Shown here piece after piece: positions 1-8,324 of a stretch of 64,000 nucleotides of DNA. The stretch is from Thermoguttaceae bacterium. Its GTDB lineage: Bacteria > Planctomycetota > Planctomycetia > Pirellulales > Thermoguttaceae. Position numbers and translations under genes: made by a program. Numbering within the stretch: the stretch's first letter is position 1; each line of letters begins with the position of its first letter. Under the pieces are notes generated by a model. The model did no database searches. It was not told the DNA's origin and saw only the letters and a list, made by a program, of their open reading frames with translations. Location of the stretch: contig JANXBW010000001.1 of assembly GCA_025060325.1 (NCBI GenBank), forward strand, positions 295,131-359,130, read 5' to 3'.

Positions 1-808
1 AATATGGCGGGTAATCGCGCGGTGCCCCCTTAAACTTCTCTGACGACCCAGCCCAGCAGCATTGCTGGGGCTCGCAACTTAGGGAATTGCTCTCCGGCTG
101 AGCCGGCTCACCCCCTTTTGTCCCGTGGGCAGCTAATGCGGATCGCCAAACTGGCTCCCACCTGCCATCCCGATGAGTGAAGGCCCACTTCTTTGCCCCC
201 TCCAACAAAAGCCCAGTGTAACGCCGCCAAGTTGCCGGCTCTTGGAGGACCGACCAGGACTCGCGGGGGCCCCCCTCGAGCTCAGGCAACTCCGACGTCG
301 CCTCGGCAACCCGGCGAGATTCACCGAGTCCGGCGCCATGCCCCTCACTAGGTTTATCTCCCGCCCCGGGACGCATCGTAGGGGCAATACTCCGCCCTCC
401 TGGCTCACCGCAGTCAGAAAACTGAGTTTCTTTGTCCAAAATCTCTCGTCTCGTTGTCTCTATCCAGCTTCGTAGCTGCTCCGCAAGCGCCCTGGCAGTT
501 TGCAGCAAGTAAGCTGGGGGCAAGTATGGGCGATCAGAAGGCCACGAGAGCAGCCGAGGCCAGCCCGTGCGGAACCATTCTAAAAGTTCCTCGGGCCAGG
601 AGGGAAGCGACCCACATGCATACCAGTAGTTAAGCACTACCCAACTGCCGAAAGGCGGGTCCTCCCACAGGGGTGTCAACAAGTCGGCTAGATCCGAGAA
701 GGGTGGGTTACCACGGAGGAGCTTCCCGCCAAGCCAAGCCGCCGTTCGCTCCGCCATGGGGAGGAACAATTCGCCCGACGAGTCCCGGATCGGCGGCAAG
801 AAGCGCAT
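1..808 (-). CDS. Partial hypothetical protein running off the left edge
   Basis: Translating the minus strand from the ATG at 806-808 gives an uninterrupted frame of about 269 codons to the window edge, so the C-terminus is missing. The frame stays open about 180 bases further upstream, to a TGA near 985, but that extension has no ATG or GTG and reads as low-complexity Cys/Gly-rich, so I start at 808. The N-terminal half is rich in Trp, Pro, Leu and Tyr (WEDPPFGSWVVLNYWYACG) with helix-like stretches (LLQTARALAEQLRSWIE); the second half is Glu/Pro/Gly-rich and probably a linker. I recognise no family. It lies downstream of the response regulator on the same strand, so a sensor or effector partner is possible, but that is speculation. 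Codon choice (G/C-ending, CTT and GAG frequent) matches neighbouring genes. Confidence 0.55.
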   Translation of the reverse strand, partial: MRFLPPIRDSSGELFLPMAERTAAWLGGKLLRGNPPFSDLADLLTPLWEDPPFGSWVVLNYWYACGSLPSWPEELLEWFRTGWPRLLSWPSDRPYLPPAYLLQTARALAEQLRSWIETTRREILDKETQFSDCGEPGGRSIAPTMRPGAGDKPSEGHGAGLGESRRVAEATSELPELEGGPRESWSVLQEPATWRRYTGLLLEGAKKWAFTHRDGRWEPVWRSALAAHGTKGGEPAQPESNSLSCEPQQCCWAGSSEKFKGAPRDYPPY

Positions 809-1247
809 GGCGGTAGGGGAAAGAAAACAACTAAAAGTGTGATCCCAGCCGATGCCCTGACGTCCCGCACCGCCCCGGCAACACCGTTTCCCACCGTACC
901 CCCCTACTGGCGGAAAGGCTCCTTCGCAGCAAGCTCGCTCCTCTCCAAGTTGGGATCGATCGGAAAAGAGGAAGATAGTTCAAGCACGCGTCACAAAAGC
1001 GGCCAATCAGCCAACCAGAAAGCTTAAAAACATCGCCGGTTGGTTGACGAAGAGATAGCTTCCCATTCCAGAGGCGGTTCAGCGAGGATCCTCAACCACT
1101 CGCCCCACCAAGCTGAGAAGCATAAACGTTCAAAACACAAGACGGATCAGCTCGGCTTCGTAAACAAACTGCCTAGGCACTGGGCAAGTGCTAACCTGGC
1201 TCTACTGTTACCGGGGCGGTATGACCCCAGTCAGTGCTTCGCGTCCG
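809..1247. other. Gene-poor stretch
   Basis: About 440 bases between the response regulator stop and the left-edge gene. The forward-strand open frames here have atypical composition and no recognisable domain. No tRNA, clear terminator or repeat seen. Confidence 0.5.
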
Positions 1248-1865
1248 TTAGCTTGTCGCAAGCGACTCCATATCGAGGAGCTGACACATTCGCTCGACGA
1301 GCTTTTCCACCTCGAAAGGCTTGTGCATGAAGTCGTCGGCACCGGCCGCCCGAAGCTCGGCAACCTTGTCCTCCTCGACCATCCCGGAGATACAGATGAT
1401 CCGAACATCATCCAGGCTGGGATCACTACGGACTCGCTGGCACACCTCCTTCCCGTTGATGTCCGGCAGCATGATGTCCAGCACGATGATGTCCGGCCGA
1501 TATTCCTTGACGGTCATTCCCGCGTCAAAGCCATTGTTGACGCTTCGGACCTCGAAGCGACCGTCCTTCTCCAGTACGTCGGTGATCAGCTCAACAAGTT
1601 CCTGGTCATCGTCAACGATGAGGACCTTCCGCTTGCCGCTTTCTAACGCGTCCGTCGGGATGCCATTATCCCGCATAAAAGCGTACAGCTGATCGCGGGG
1701 AATGCGGCGAAAGCGACTTCCGGGGACACGGAAACCTTTCAGCTGCCCGGAATCGAAGCAGCGGATGATCGTCTGCTGGCTAACCTTGCAGATTTTTGCT
1801 GCTTCCCCGGTGGTGAAGACGGTTTTGTTAGCCCACTGTTTCTGCGAATCCTTTTTGCGAGCCAT
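1248..1865 (-). CDS. Response regulator with N-terminal excisionase-type HTH and C-terminal receiver domain
   Basis: A 205-residue two-domain regulator. Residues ~16-70 form a MerR/excisionase-like winged helix (TTGEAAKICKVSQQTI, then RVPGSRFRRIPR), expected to bind DNA. Residues ~79-200 are a CheY-like receiver with acidic pocket D85-D86, phospho-acceptor D130 (IIVLD), switch Ser160 and Lys182 (HKPF), so phosphorylation by a histidine kinase is likely. The order HTH then receiver is the reverse of OmpR/NarL regulators. The frame extends upstream to 2000, but those 45 residues are low-complexity and family resemblance begins at MARKKD, so I chose the ATG at 1863-1865; no strong Shine-Dalgarno precedes it. 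A near-consensus promoter lies at 2050-2077, implying a leader of about 180 bases. No kinase gene is recognisable beside it. Confidence 0.88.
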   Translation of the reverse strand: MARKKDSQKQWANKTVFTTGEAAKICKVSQQTIIRCFDSGQLKGFRVPGSRFRRIPRDQLYAFMRDNGIPTDALESGKRKVLIVDDDQELVELITDVLEKDGRFEVRSVNNGFDAGMTVKEYRPDIIVLDIMLPDINGKEVCQRVRSDPSLDDVRIICISGMVEEDKVAELRAAGADDFMHKPFEVEKLVERMCQLLDMESLATS

Positions 1866-2603
1866 GGGCGTGCGGTACCGTTTCCATCCATCGGGAACGG
1901 GTGTCGGCTCCCCGCTCCGGACCAATTCCTCCTCCTTGGCACCATCACCCTGGGGAAAGCGTGCGGCCGGCAGATGAAGTTGCCTAAACCGCCCGGGCAC
2001 CTTGGCATGCTCGGTCCTGCCGACTTTGCCGAGCTTGCCAATTGCCTAAATTGTAACTATTTTGCCCCAATTGTCAATACAAGTTTTGTGCTTTCAAGAA
2101 GTTGCGCCGAACCCGCCGGCGGGAAACTGCTAGCGCTTTAGCCGCCTTCAACCCGGCCGGCAACTTCCTCCCTTAGCCCCATCGTCTTTCCGTTACCGGC
2201 CTAATCCCCCCGAGGCCAAGTTCGGCCCCCGCCGCACCAGTAGCTGCACACTTCAGAAGCGGTAGCTGCCCCACTCAAGCAGAGCGTCTAAATCCTAAAA
2301 TCCGCCAGATTTGTCAAGTCGGAAAATTCTGCCCCAATCTAATTCTCGACACCTTTTGGCACTCCGTAACAGAGTGGCCCTTCCTATGGCCCCACCCACC
2401 GCAATTGTCAATCGATCTTAGACCCAAACCCACTCGCCCCGTAACGCCTTACGAGTGGTCCGATCCGAGAGAACCCAATCTTGGGGGCATATTGCTGAGC
2501 ATTGGCCCCTGCGGCCTGCCGCTTCACCGAAGAGGGTGCTCAATCCGTTTGCCCCACCCCGAGCTCAGCTATTGCTGCCGGTTTCAACCAGGCCTTTGGC
2601 CCA
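1866..2603. other. Gene-poor stretch containing the response-regulator promoter
   Basis: Between the response regulator and the topoisomerase VI A gene (both minus strand). It holds the promoter at 2050-2077. The forward frames overlapping 2405-2972 are antisense shadows of the topoisomerase gene. The 3' side is AT-richer than the genes. Confidence 0.5.
2050..2077 (-). promoter_or_regulatory. Near-consensus sigma-70-type promoter of the response regulator
   Basis: Read on the minus strand: TTGACA (forward 2072-2077), a 16-base spacer, then TACAAT (forward 2050-2055). The -35 is perfect and the -10 has five of six matches. Transcription would start near 2043 and run into the HTH-receiver gene starting at 1865. 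Confidence 0.65.
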
Positions 2604-3752
2604 TTAGTCAAGCCAGTCCCGCTTGGCAATCCGCTCGGGGGTGTAAACTTCCGTCACGTAACTTATGTCCTTGCTAATAAGTGCTTCCACCTCCAATTTG
2701 AAGCCATTGTCCAAAAGCTGCTTGATCTCCCGTTGCCATTCCTTCTTCTGAGCAAACCACGGGTACTTGGCAATTTGCAGTGCCCGACGCCGGTCAACTT
2801 GGTTGAGCTCAATCTTGACACTGTCGGACAGTCCGCATCGCTCAAAGTCACAGCTCCGAAGGCCGAGAAATTTAGCATCCGGAACCGCCATACGGGGCGA
2901 CTCATACGCCAAATTGATCGAACCCTGCTTGATCACGCTGTAAATGTAGTAGCCCCAGGGATCGTTGTCTAAAAGACAATAAATGGGCAGGCCCAACTCG
3001 TTATGGAGCCGGTACAGCAGCCGTCGGACACCCCGTGGCGGCTGCCCCGCCCCATGGGTGAGGATACAGTTATGCTTTTGCCAGAACTTGTCCTCATTAA
3101 ATCTCGTCCACACAGTGCCTTTTTCGACATGAAGCACAAACTTGGCCGTGCATTTCTTAAACTGGATCACCTCCGGTTCCACAATCGACGGGATCGCGTA
3201 GCCGCCAGAGCCCATTCGGCTACAGTCAATCTCGTCACCGCTATCCACAAGAACGATATTACCCACCATATCCCCTCGCTTGTCGGCATAAAGATGGAGT
3301 TGCTCGCGAAGGCTGTCGAGGAGGACCTCGAGATCCTCAATGATGGGATCGCATTCCTCCTGGGTTTCGAAGGTGTTTTCGCTTGTCCCTTTGATCCGAT
3401 GCTTGAGGCGATAATATAAACCCCGGATGCTTAATGTCTTCCCGGCGTGGATAAGCTCGGCCGCACCTTTGGCTACGAGGAGGGTCTGCATGAAGGCCTT
3501 CGCTTGATGGAGATTGAATAGTTGCCGACGATTGGTGCTCCGGCCCATTTCGATTATCTTCTTCCGCGGGCACCACCGGACATTGGAGAGCGTTCGCGAG
3601 GGGATATCCAAAAACGGATCCCGGCCGGCCTCGGCAGCGGCAATAACTCGGTCCGCTAGCGCCTCAAGCTTGCTAAGCGTCTCTTTATCAGCCGCTGTGA
3701 AGACCCGCGGGGCCGCCGTCGCTGTAGATGATTTTGTCTGCTTCTTGGCCAT
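2604..3752 (-). CDS. top6A: Type IIB DNA topoisomerase, subunit A (Topo VI A / Spo11-like)
   Basis: Subunit A of an ATP-dependent type IIB topoisomerase, the nuclease half that makes the double-strand break through a covalent tyrosyl-DNA link. 382 residues, normal for the family. The winged-helix/CAP part contains the catalytic-tyrosine motif SIRGLYYRLKH, with Y113/Y114 (Y114 the likelier nucleophile). The Toprim domain follows, with Glu210 (LHVEKG) and the acidic pair D262/D264 in LLDNDPWGYY as metal ligands. A Lys/Ala/Thr-rich N-terminal tail of ~20 residues may be disordered. It lies 179 bases downstream of the B subunit on the same strand, so the two are probably cotranscribed. Topo VI is standard in archaea and plants and patchy in bacteria, so this is a horizontally spread or relict enzyme here. 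The family assignment is secure. Confidence 0.93.
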   Translation of the reverse strand: MAKKQTKSSTATAAPRVFTAADKETLSKLEALADRVIAAAEAGRDPFLDIPSRTLSNVRWCPRKKIIEMGRSTNRRQLFNLHQAKAFMQTLLVAKGAAELIHAGKTLSIRGLYYRLKHRIKGTSENTFETQEECDPIIEDLEVLLDSLREQLHLYADKRGDMVGNIVLVDSGDEIDCSRMGSGGYAIPSIVEPEVIQFKKCTAKFVLHVEKGTVWTRFNEDKFWQKHNCILTHGAGQPPRGVRRLLYRLHNELGLPIYCLLDNDPWGYYIYSVIKQGSINLAYESPRMAVPDAKFLGLRSCDFERCGLSDSVKIELNQVDRRRALQIAKYPWFAQKKEWQREIKQLLDNGFKLEVEALISKDISYVTEVYTPERIAKRDWLD

Positions 3753-3843
3753 AGTGCGGTTTAATCACAACCTCCCAAGAACTCTCGCTTCCTAGCTCCA
3801 ACCTAAGAAAGTCAGCGCAAACGATCTCTTCGTGCACAAGGCT

Positions 3844-3864
3844 CCGAGGGCATTAAGCCCTCGG
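3844..3864 (-). promoter_or_regulatory. Perfect hairpin between the topoisomerase VI genes
   Basis: CCGAGGGC (3844-3851), a five-base ATTAA loop, then the exact complement GCCCTCGG (3857-3864). It sits in the 179-base gap between subunit B and A. No U-run follows it on the minus strand, so it is not an obvious terminator; attenuation or RNA processing that sets the B:A ratio is possible. Confidence 0.45.
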
Positions 3865-3931
3865 GATGCCCAAGGCGTTGACGAAATTTAACCCACAAGG
3901 AAGTATGGCCTAGTTAAATCCAGGTATTTCG

Positions 3932-5995
3932 TCAACGAGCCGGGGCCTCCTGAACTTGCGGAGTTACGGCTGCTGCTTCTTCCCCCTGCTGTCTCTCGTC
4001 CACGATGATAACGCTGCCATCCAGAAGCTCAGAATCCTCGACAAATCGCCCATGCTCGTCGAGTTTCATATCGGCCTCGGCTGTCTTTTTGCGGGCGATG
4101 GCCACCAGTCTTTCCAAAAGTCGCTCGCGATCCACAGGCCGGATCGCGGTCACAGCATCGGCCACCTCGCCAAGGTAACGCAGGAAAAGGCTTCGCCGTT
4201 GACCTTCATGCTGCACCCGCTGTCGACGAAGGAGATACATCTTGAGCTTTCTGCCCACTGCCTGAAGCGCCAGGCGAATCTCCCGCTGAATTTCCGGATA
4301 AGCGGCGATGGCCTCCTTTGACTCGCTCGTAAACGGAACCCAGACGCTTGCCATATGCACCATTACGGTCACAGGGCCCGTGGGTAAAGATCCTTTGCTT
4401 TGGGCTAGTCCATAGGCGCGCCAGTTCATCTGGGTGGTTGTTTGGGTGATGGCACAGGCGCCTGCTTGGAACTGGAGGGGAACCCGGTTGGCAAATCGCA
4501 GGACGGTCATCGTTTGCCCTTCCTGCAGGTTCACCGTACTTAAGGCATGATGAAGGCGGTCAATTTCCGCTGTTGACAGTTTCGCTGGGTTCATCCTTCG
4601 CTTCAATTTGGCTTCCTGAATGATCTTGTCGGCGCCCACTGGACCCAGTCCATCAAACTGGGTGATTAAAAACTGCCGAAGAGTTCTGGCGTCACTTTCC
4701 GCCAGTAGCTCCGCCAGCGCCTCGCGAGTTATCCGCTGGACAGTTGGACCGCCGCCATAGGCCAGGCCTACTTCGATCACAAACGGGTTGCCGCGGTAAA
4801 CGGCCGGTGGCCGAGTTGCCGCTGCATAGAATTCCGCTTTAACTAGCTGACGAAGGCCTTCCAGAATGAGCTTTTCGCCAATGGGCACGACGCAATCAGA
4901 TGCTGGCGGGGGGATTTTTGTTTCCTGTATTGCTCGGTAGAGAGCTTCCGCCTCTTCCGGCCCGATTCGCTTGGGAGAACTACGTGGACTAATTCCCGCC
5001 GTTTCGCAAATCCGCTTGGCAATACTCGGCGTAACGCGCGAAAATGCCCCGATCAAAAATTGGTGAACAGTGGGGGCGTTCGTCTCCTGGAGCATGCTTA
5101 CTAGCGCCCCCAATTCCACACCGTACGGGTGCGGCTTAATTTCCTTTGGTTCTGGGGGCAGTTCCTCCGTGGCCCGGGGATAGGTCTTTTCGTTGCCTTC
5201 GGGATCGCGATAGTGGAGCGTAACGTGTGGATTGGCCAGGGCCGTCATTTCCAAATATTCATCCACGCTCCCCCGGCCCCGCTGGTACCGCGCCTCTAGC
5301 TCAATTGTCACTCTCGTGCCGTGCGGGACATCGATCCAGCGAATGCCGTGGCGCTGCATCCAGCGCACCCCGGCCTCACCCGGCGGAATGTCCACACCCT
5401 CCCCCTTGCCGTTGAGGATTTGCGGCACATTACGCTTGGTGTCGATCTGCACCTCGTAATAGTGGGCCGGATTATCCGGGCCGGTTTTGGAAATGATGGA
5501 GACCGGCTTTCCGGTGGTCAGAAGCCCATACATCCCGGCGGCACTAATGCCGATCCCTTGCTGGCCCCGGCTCATCCGGAGCCGATGGAACTTCGACCCA
5601 TAAAGCAGTTTGCCGAAGATGAGCGGAATCTGCTTTTTCAGGATGCCCGGTCCATTGTCCTGGACTGCCACCCGATAACGGTTTGGCGCCACCTCTTCGA
5701 TTTCCACCCAAACCTCAGGCAAAATGCCCGCTTCTTCGCAGGCATCCAGTGCGTTGTCCACTGCCTCTTTGACCGTAGTCAGGAGGGCCTTGCGAGGGTT
5801 GTCAAACCCGAGCAAATGCCGGTTTTTGGCAAAGAACTCGCTCACGGAAATGTCCCGCTGGGCAGCGGCTAAAGTTTGAGCCGTCACCCGCCGGCGGGGG
5901 GCTAAAGCCGTCCCGGGCCCTTTGCCGTCCGAGCTACTCGCGACCAAACGTGCGCCGTCCTCTACCTGAGTGGCAATCTCCTTATTGGTCCCCAT
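3932..5995 (-). CDS. top6B: Type IIB DNA topoisomerase, subunit B (Topo VI B, GHKL ATPase)
   Basis: ATPase subunit of topoisomerase VI; ATP-driven dimerisation of B opens and closes the gate cut by subunit A. 687 residues from the ATG at 5993-5995; a GTG 39 bases upstream is the alternative. The Bergerat/GHKL fold is clear: N-box EAVDNALDACEEA (E77, N81), G1 box DNGPGI (D113), and lid RGQQGIGISAAG (~144-154). An H2TH-like middle domain (around VHQFLIGAFSRVTPSIAKRI) and a second helix-hairpin stretch (LGPVGADKIIQEA) follow, then the transducer domain. The C-terminal ~40 residues are acidic (EDSELLDGSVIIVDE). The N-terminal 45 residues before QRDISVSEFFAKNRHLLGF are low-complexity. It is first in a B-then-A transcription unit with the gene ending at 2604. 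Confidence 0.93.
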   Translation of the reverse strand: MGTNKEIATQVEDGARLVASSSDGKGPGTALAPRRRVTAQTLAAAQRDISVSEFFAKNRHLLGFDNPRKALLTTVKEAVDNALDACEEAGILPEVWVEIEEVAPNRYRVAVQDNGPGILKKQIPLIFGKLLYGSKFHRLRMSRGQQGIGISAAGMYGLLTTGKPVSIISKTGPDNPAHYYEVQIDTKRNVPQILNGKGEGVDIPPGEAGVRWMQRHGIRWIDVPHGTRVTIELEARYQRGRGSVDEYLEMTALANPHVTLHYRDPEGNEKTYPRATEELPPEPKEIKPHPYGVELGALVSMLQETNAPTVHQFLIGAFSRVTPSIAKRICETAGISPRSSPKRIGPEEAEALYRAIQETKIPPPASDCVVPIGEKLILEGLRQLVKAEFYAAATRPPAVYRGNPFVIEVGLAYGGGPTVQRITREALAELLAESDARTLRQFLITQFDGLGPVGADKIIQEAKLKRRMNPAKLSTAEIDRLHHALSTVNLQEGQTMTVLRFANRVPLQFQAGACAITQTTTQMNWRAYGLAQSKGSLPTGPVTVMVHMASVWVPFTSESKEAIAAYPEIQREIRLALQAVGRKLKMYLLRRQRVQHEGQRRSLFLRYLGEVADAVTAIRPVDRERLLERLVAIARKKTAEADMKLDEHGRFVEDSELLDGSVIIVDERQQGEEAAAVTPQVQEAPAR

Positions 5996-6976
5996 GATTC
6001 CCAACTTAGTTGATTCGTGCAGTCGACTACCCACTGGGTTCTATTACGGCATTGCCGACGAAAATACACGAAGGTAATGCCACCGAGCATCCGCGGCGAA
6101 AACGCGGCCTCACAAGCAAACCGGCATAAAGCTGACCCTCCCGCGGCGTATTCCACTCGCATCGCCGCATGGTGTCTTTCCGAGACACCGCACCACGGAG
6201 AAAGTGGAAAAACTTGCCGAATTTCTGCAATTTGCTCCCATCAACCGCAATATATGCCCTCGCCAATTCCCGGGAAAATACCGCCTGATTGGAAACCCGG
6301 GTGGCTCTCAGTGAAGATTGTCAGTTGATTGATAAATTTAGGGTGCAACTGTACTCACCGCACCAAAAGGTTGCGGAGCCCAAAGCCTCCCTGCTGACAC
6401 CCTGAACTATCAGAGCCGGGCCGGAGCGAAGCATCGCGCGAAGCTTCTTAGCCTTGTCGCCCAGGGGAACTTGCTTTCCTGATTAGCTCTCGCGTCGCTT
6501 ACGCGACAGTTCCCGGCCAATCTGATGCTTAGGCCCTTGGGCAACGCGCCCCAAGAGGTTGCCTCAAGGCCCCACTTCGGGGCGAGCAAGAACGATCTGT
6601 CCGCCCGCCAACGGTGGAACGGGGGCCTTCTTCTCAAGCTACCCCTTCACGTATTTCGGGGGTTTGCCGCCCGGAAACCCTCGAAACGCATTGAACCCCC
6701 CAGCATTTTCGCCTCATATCCCCTACCTTGGAGCCTCCTGGCGTCGCAGCAGCCTACTCCTGTGTGGGTCTGCACAGGCTAGACAAAAAATCCGCAGGCC
6801 CCGGTGCCAGCCTTGCAGCATGGCTCCGGCAATCCCACGAACTCCCAGCGGGTGTTTATCCTCACCCAGTTGGCCGCCAAATGCCGAAACGATTGAAAAG
6901 GGATACTTCTTCCTCGTGAGGACGGTCACCTGCCTGGCCTTTGGCGACGAGCAGATATCCAAAGGAGAATTCCTAG
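5996..6976. other. Gene-poor stretch upstream of topoisomerase VI B
   Basis: About 980 bases separating the divergent topoisomerase operon and the small exported-protein gene. Several frames of 60-100 codons exist on both strands, and one of 219 codons overlaps the real gene at 6977; none shows a domain. No repeat or RNA gene recognised. Confidence 0.45.
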
Positions 6977-7300
6977 ATGCTGACCCGGTGGATTCGCTTC
7001 CTTGCTGTAACTGCGGCGAGCCTTGGGCTGCTGATTGCGGTAAGCAGTTCCGCCAGTGCCCAGAATGTTCGTCAACGCACTGCCGGGGATCTTTTTTACA
7101 ATTACTACGTCGCCCCGGGGCCCGATGGCATTGGCGTGGAACTTTACCCAGCCCCTCGGCCCGCTCCCCCTTGGGTTGGCCACACCTACATCACCTACGA
7201 GCCGCTCATGCCTCATGAGTTCCTCTATCGCCACCAGCGTGTATATATCCGCGTTCACCCCGATGGCCGCCGTACCCGCACCCTCGTATGGTGGCGTTAG
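6977..7300 (+). CDS. Small exported protein (planctomycete-type, unknown function)
   Basis: 107 residues with a clear signal peptide: positive N-terminus (LTRWIR), hydrophobic core to ~residue 23 and a probable cleavage after SASAQ. The mature part is rich in Pro, Tyr and aromatic residues (YPAPRPAPPWVGHTYITYEP, then PLMPHEFLYRHQRVYIR) and has no enzyme motif. I recognise this as a type of small secreted protein recurrent in Planctomycetes, of unknown role. A good Shine-Dalgarno (AAAGGAG, 6960-6966) precedes the ATG. The next gene also encodes a small exported protein of similar composition, so the two may belong to one envelope-associated set. Confidence 0.8.
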   Translation: MLTRWIRFLAVTAASLGLLIAVSSSASAQNVRQRTAGDLFYNYYVAPGPDGIGVELYPAPRPAPPWVGHTYITYEPLMPHEFLYRHQRVYIRVHPDGRRTRTLVWWR

Positions 7301-7725
7301 GGTGGATACCTGACCACCCATTCCGCCATGGGAGGCGATCGTCCCAATCTAGAATCGGGGCTTCCCCTAACATCCCTTTACGCTGCGATTTAGGCCACAC
7401 CCTTGCAAGCAAAGAGAGCGGCAAGAAGTCCCCGGCGGAGCCAATAGTCTGGAACTCCCACGAGAATTTGTGCCCCCAACAACGCGGAAAAATATGCGGG
7501 ATGATTTGGAATAAATCGGATAAACAAGAGAAAGCTCGTGGAAAATATCGGCCTGTGTTAGCTGCGGAGTGTCGGCCGAGGCCACATTCGGGCGATTAGG
7601 TGTGCCTCAGAAGACTTGCAGAATTAAGTCGGTATGACGACATTTCACGAGGCAGCGGATCTACGCTAGCGCCTTCCGTAACCCCGCAACCGTTGACCGC
7701 TCAATCCAATAAAAGGAAGCAATCC
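7301..7725. other. Spacer between the two small exported-protein genes
   Basis: 425 bases with no convincing frame. The end carries AAAAGGAAG (7711-7719), the ribosome-binding site of the next gene. Confidence 0.5.
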
Positions 7726-8178
7726 ATGAGGCATAAAACAGCCCGTTGTCATGCGTGTGGACTGGTGTTGACGATCACCCTTGCCGCAAGTTTGGCGACC
7801 ACCCTGGCCCGAGGAGAGGATGGCCAGGAAATGGCCTCCGCAAAGCCTTTGCCAATGGGGCCGCAGTTCACCGCTCCCACCCCGATGCCGTTTACAGGGG
7901 GCGAGTTCGTGTTACCCCACCCAGGAACTAGTTGGCACGCTGGCTATTATCATCCGGCTTGGGGATTACCGGTCGCCGTTGTGGTCCCGCCGACGGCTCG
8001 CTTCGAAGCCAAGTACAGTTGGGGAGTAGGGGGGAGTCAATCGGTTCTCATTAGGCACCAATTCTCGCGGAACTATCCCGGCCCAGGACAGATTTTGCGT
8101 CAACGACTACTGGCCGCCCCTCGCTGGCCCACTCATACGGATCAGTTAGGGGTCTACCCCATTCGCGGGCCATGGTGA
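7726..8178 (+). CDS. Small exported protein (planctomycete-type, unknown function)
   Basis: 150 residues. The frame is open from 7600, but the ATG at 7726 is preceded by AAGGAAG and opens a signal peptide (hydrophobic VLTITLAASLATTLARG, cleavage near ARGED), so I start there. The mature region has Gly/Pro/aromatic motifs (FTGGEFVLPHPGTSWHAGYY, AVVVPPTARF, YSWGVGG) and ends IRHQFSRNYPGPGQ plus a tail. The style matches the neighbour at 6977; both are probably cell-envelope or matrix components. No enzymatic residues can be proposed. It is convergent with the membrane-protein gene ending at 8325. Confidence 0.78.
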   Translation: MRHKTARCHACGLVLTITLAASLATTLARGEDGQEMASAKPLPMGPQFTAPTPMPFTGGEFVLPHPGTSWHAGYYHPAWGLPVAVVVPPTARFEAKYSWGVGGSQSVLIRHQFSRNYPGPGQILRQRLLAAPRWPTHTDQLGVYPIRGPW

Positions 8179-8324
8179 TGACCCAAAGCTTGCCGAGGAC
8201 CGCACCACCCCCTTCTGTTGCGGTCGCGCCGGCCGTGTGTTTCCCCCGAGGATTACCGCACAGTGAGCTACGGCGAAACGCTTGGGCGTTAGCGCCGCCT
8301 GCGAAAATCCTCCCAGGCGCTTCG

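Noticed and set aside
1866..2000. Longer start for the HTH-receiver gene at 2000
   Set aside because: The extra 45 residues are low-complexity and family similarity starts at 1865; the frame merely remains open.
2290..2330. Second TTGACA-like promoter on the minus strand
   Set aside because: The only -10-like sequence (TAGGAT) is 14 bases away, too short a spacer, and the better promoter at 2050-2077 serves the same gene.
2502..2972. 156-codon plus-strand frame
   Set aside because: Antisense to topoisomerase VI A, whose catalytic motifs are clear.
6559..7218. 219-codon plus-strand frame
   Set aside because: It overlaps the signal-peptide gene at 6977 in another frame, has no recognisable motif, and is rich in Pro/Ser/Arg in a pattern typical of a shadow frame.
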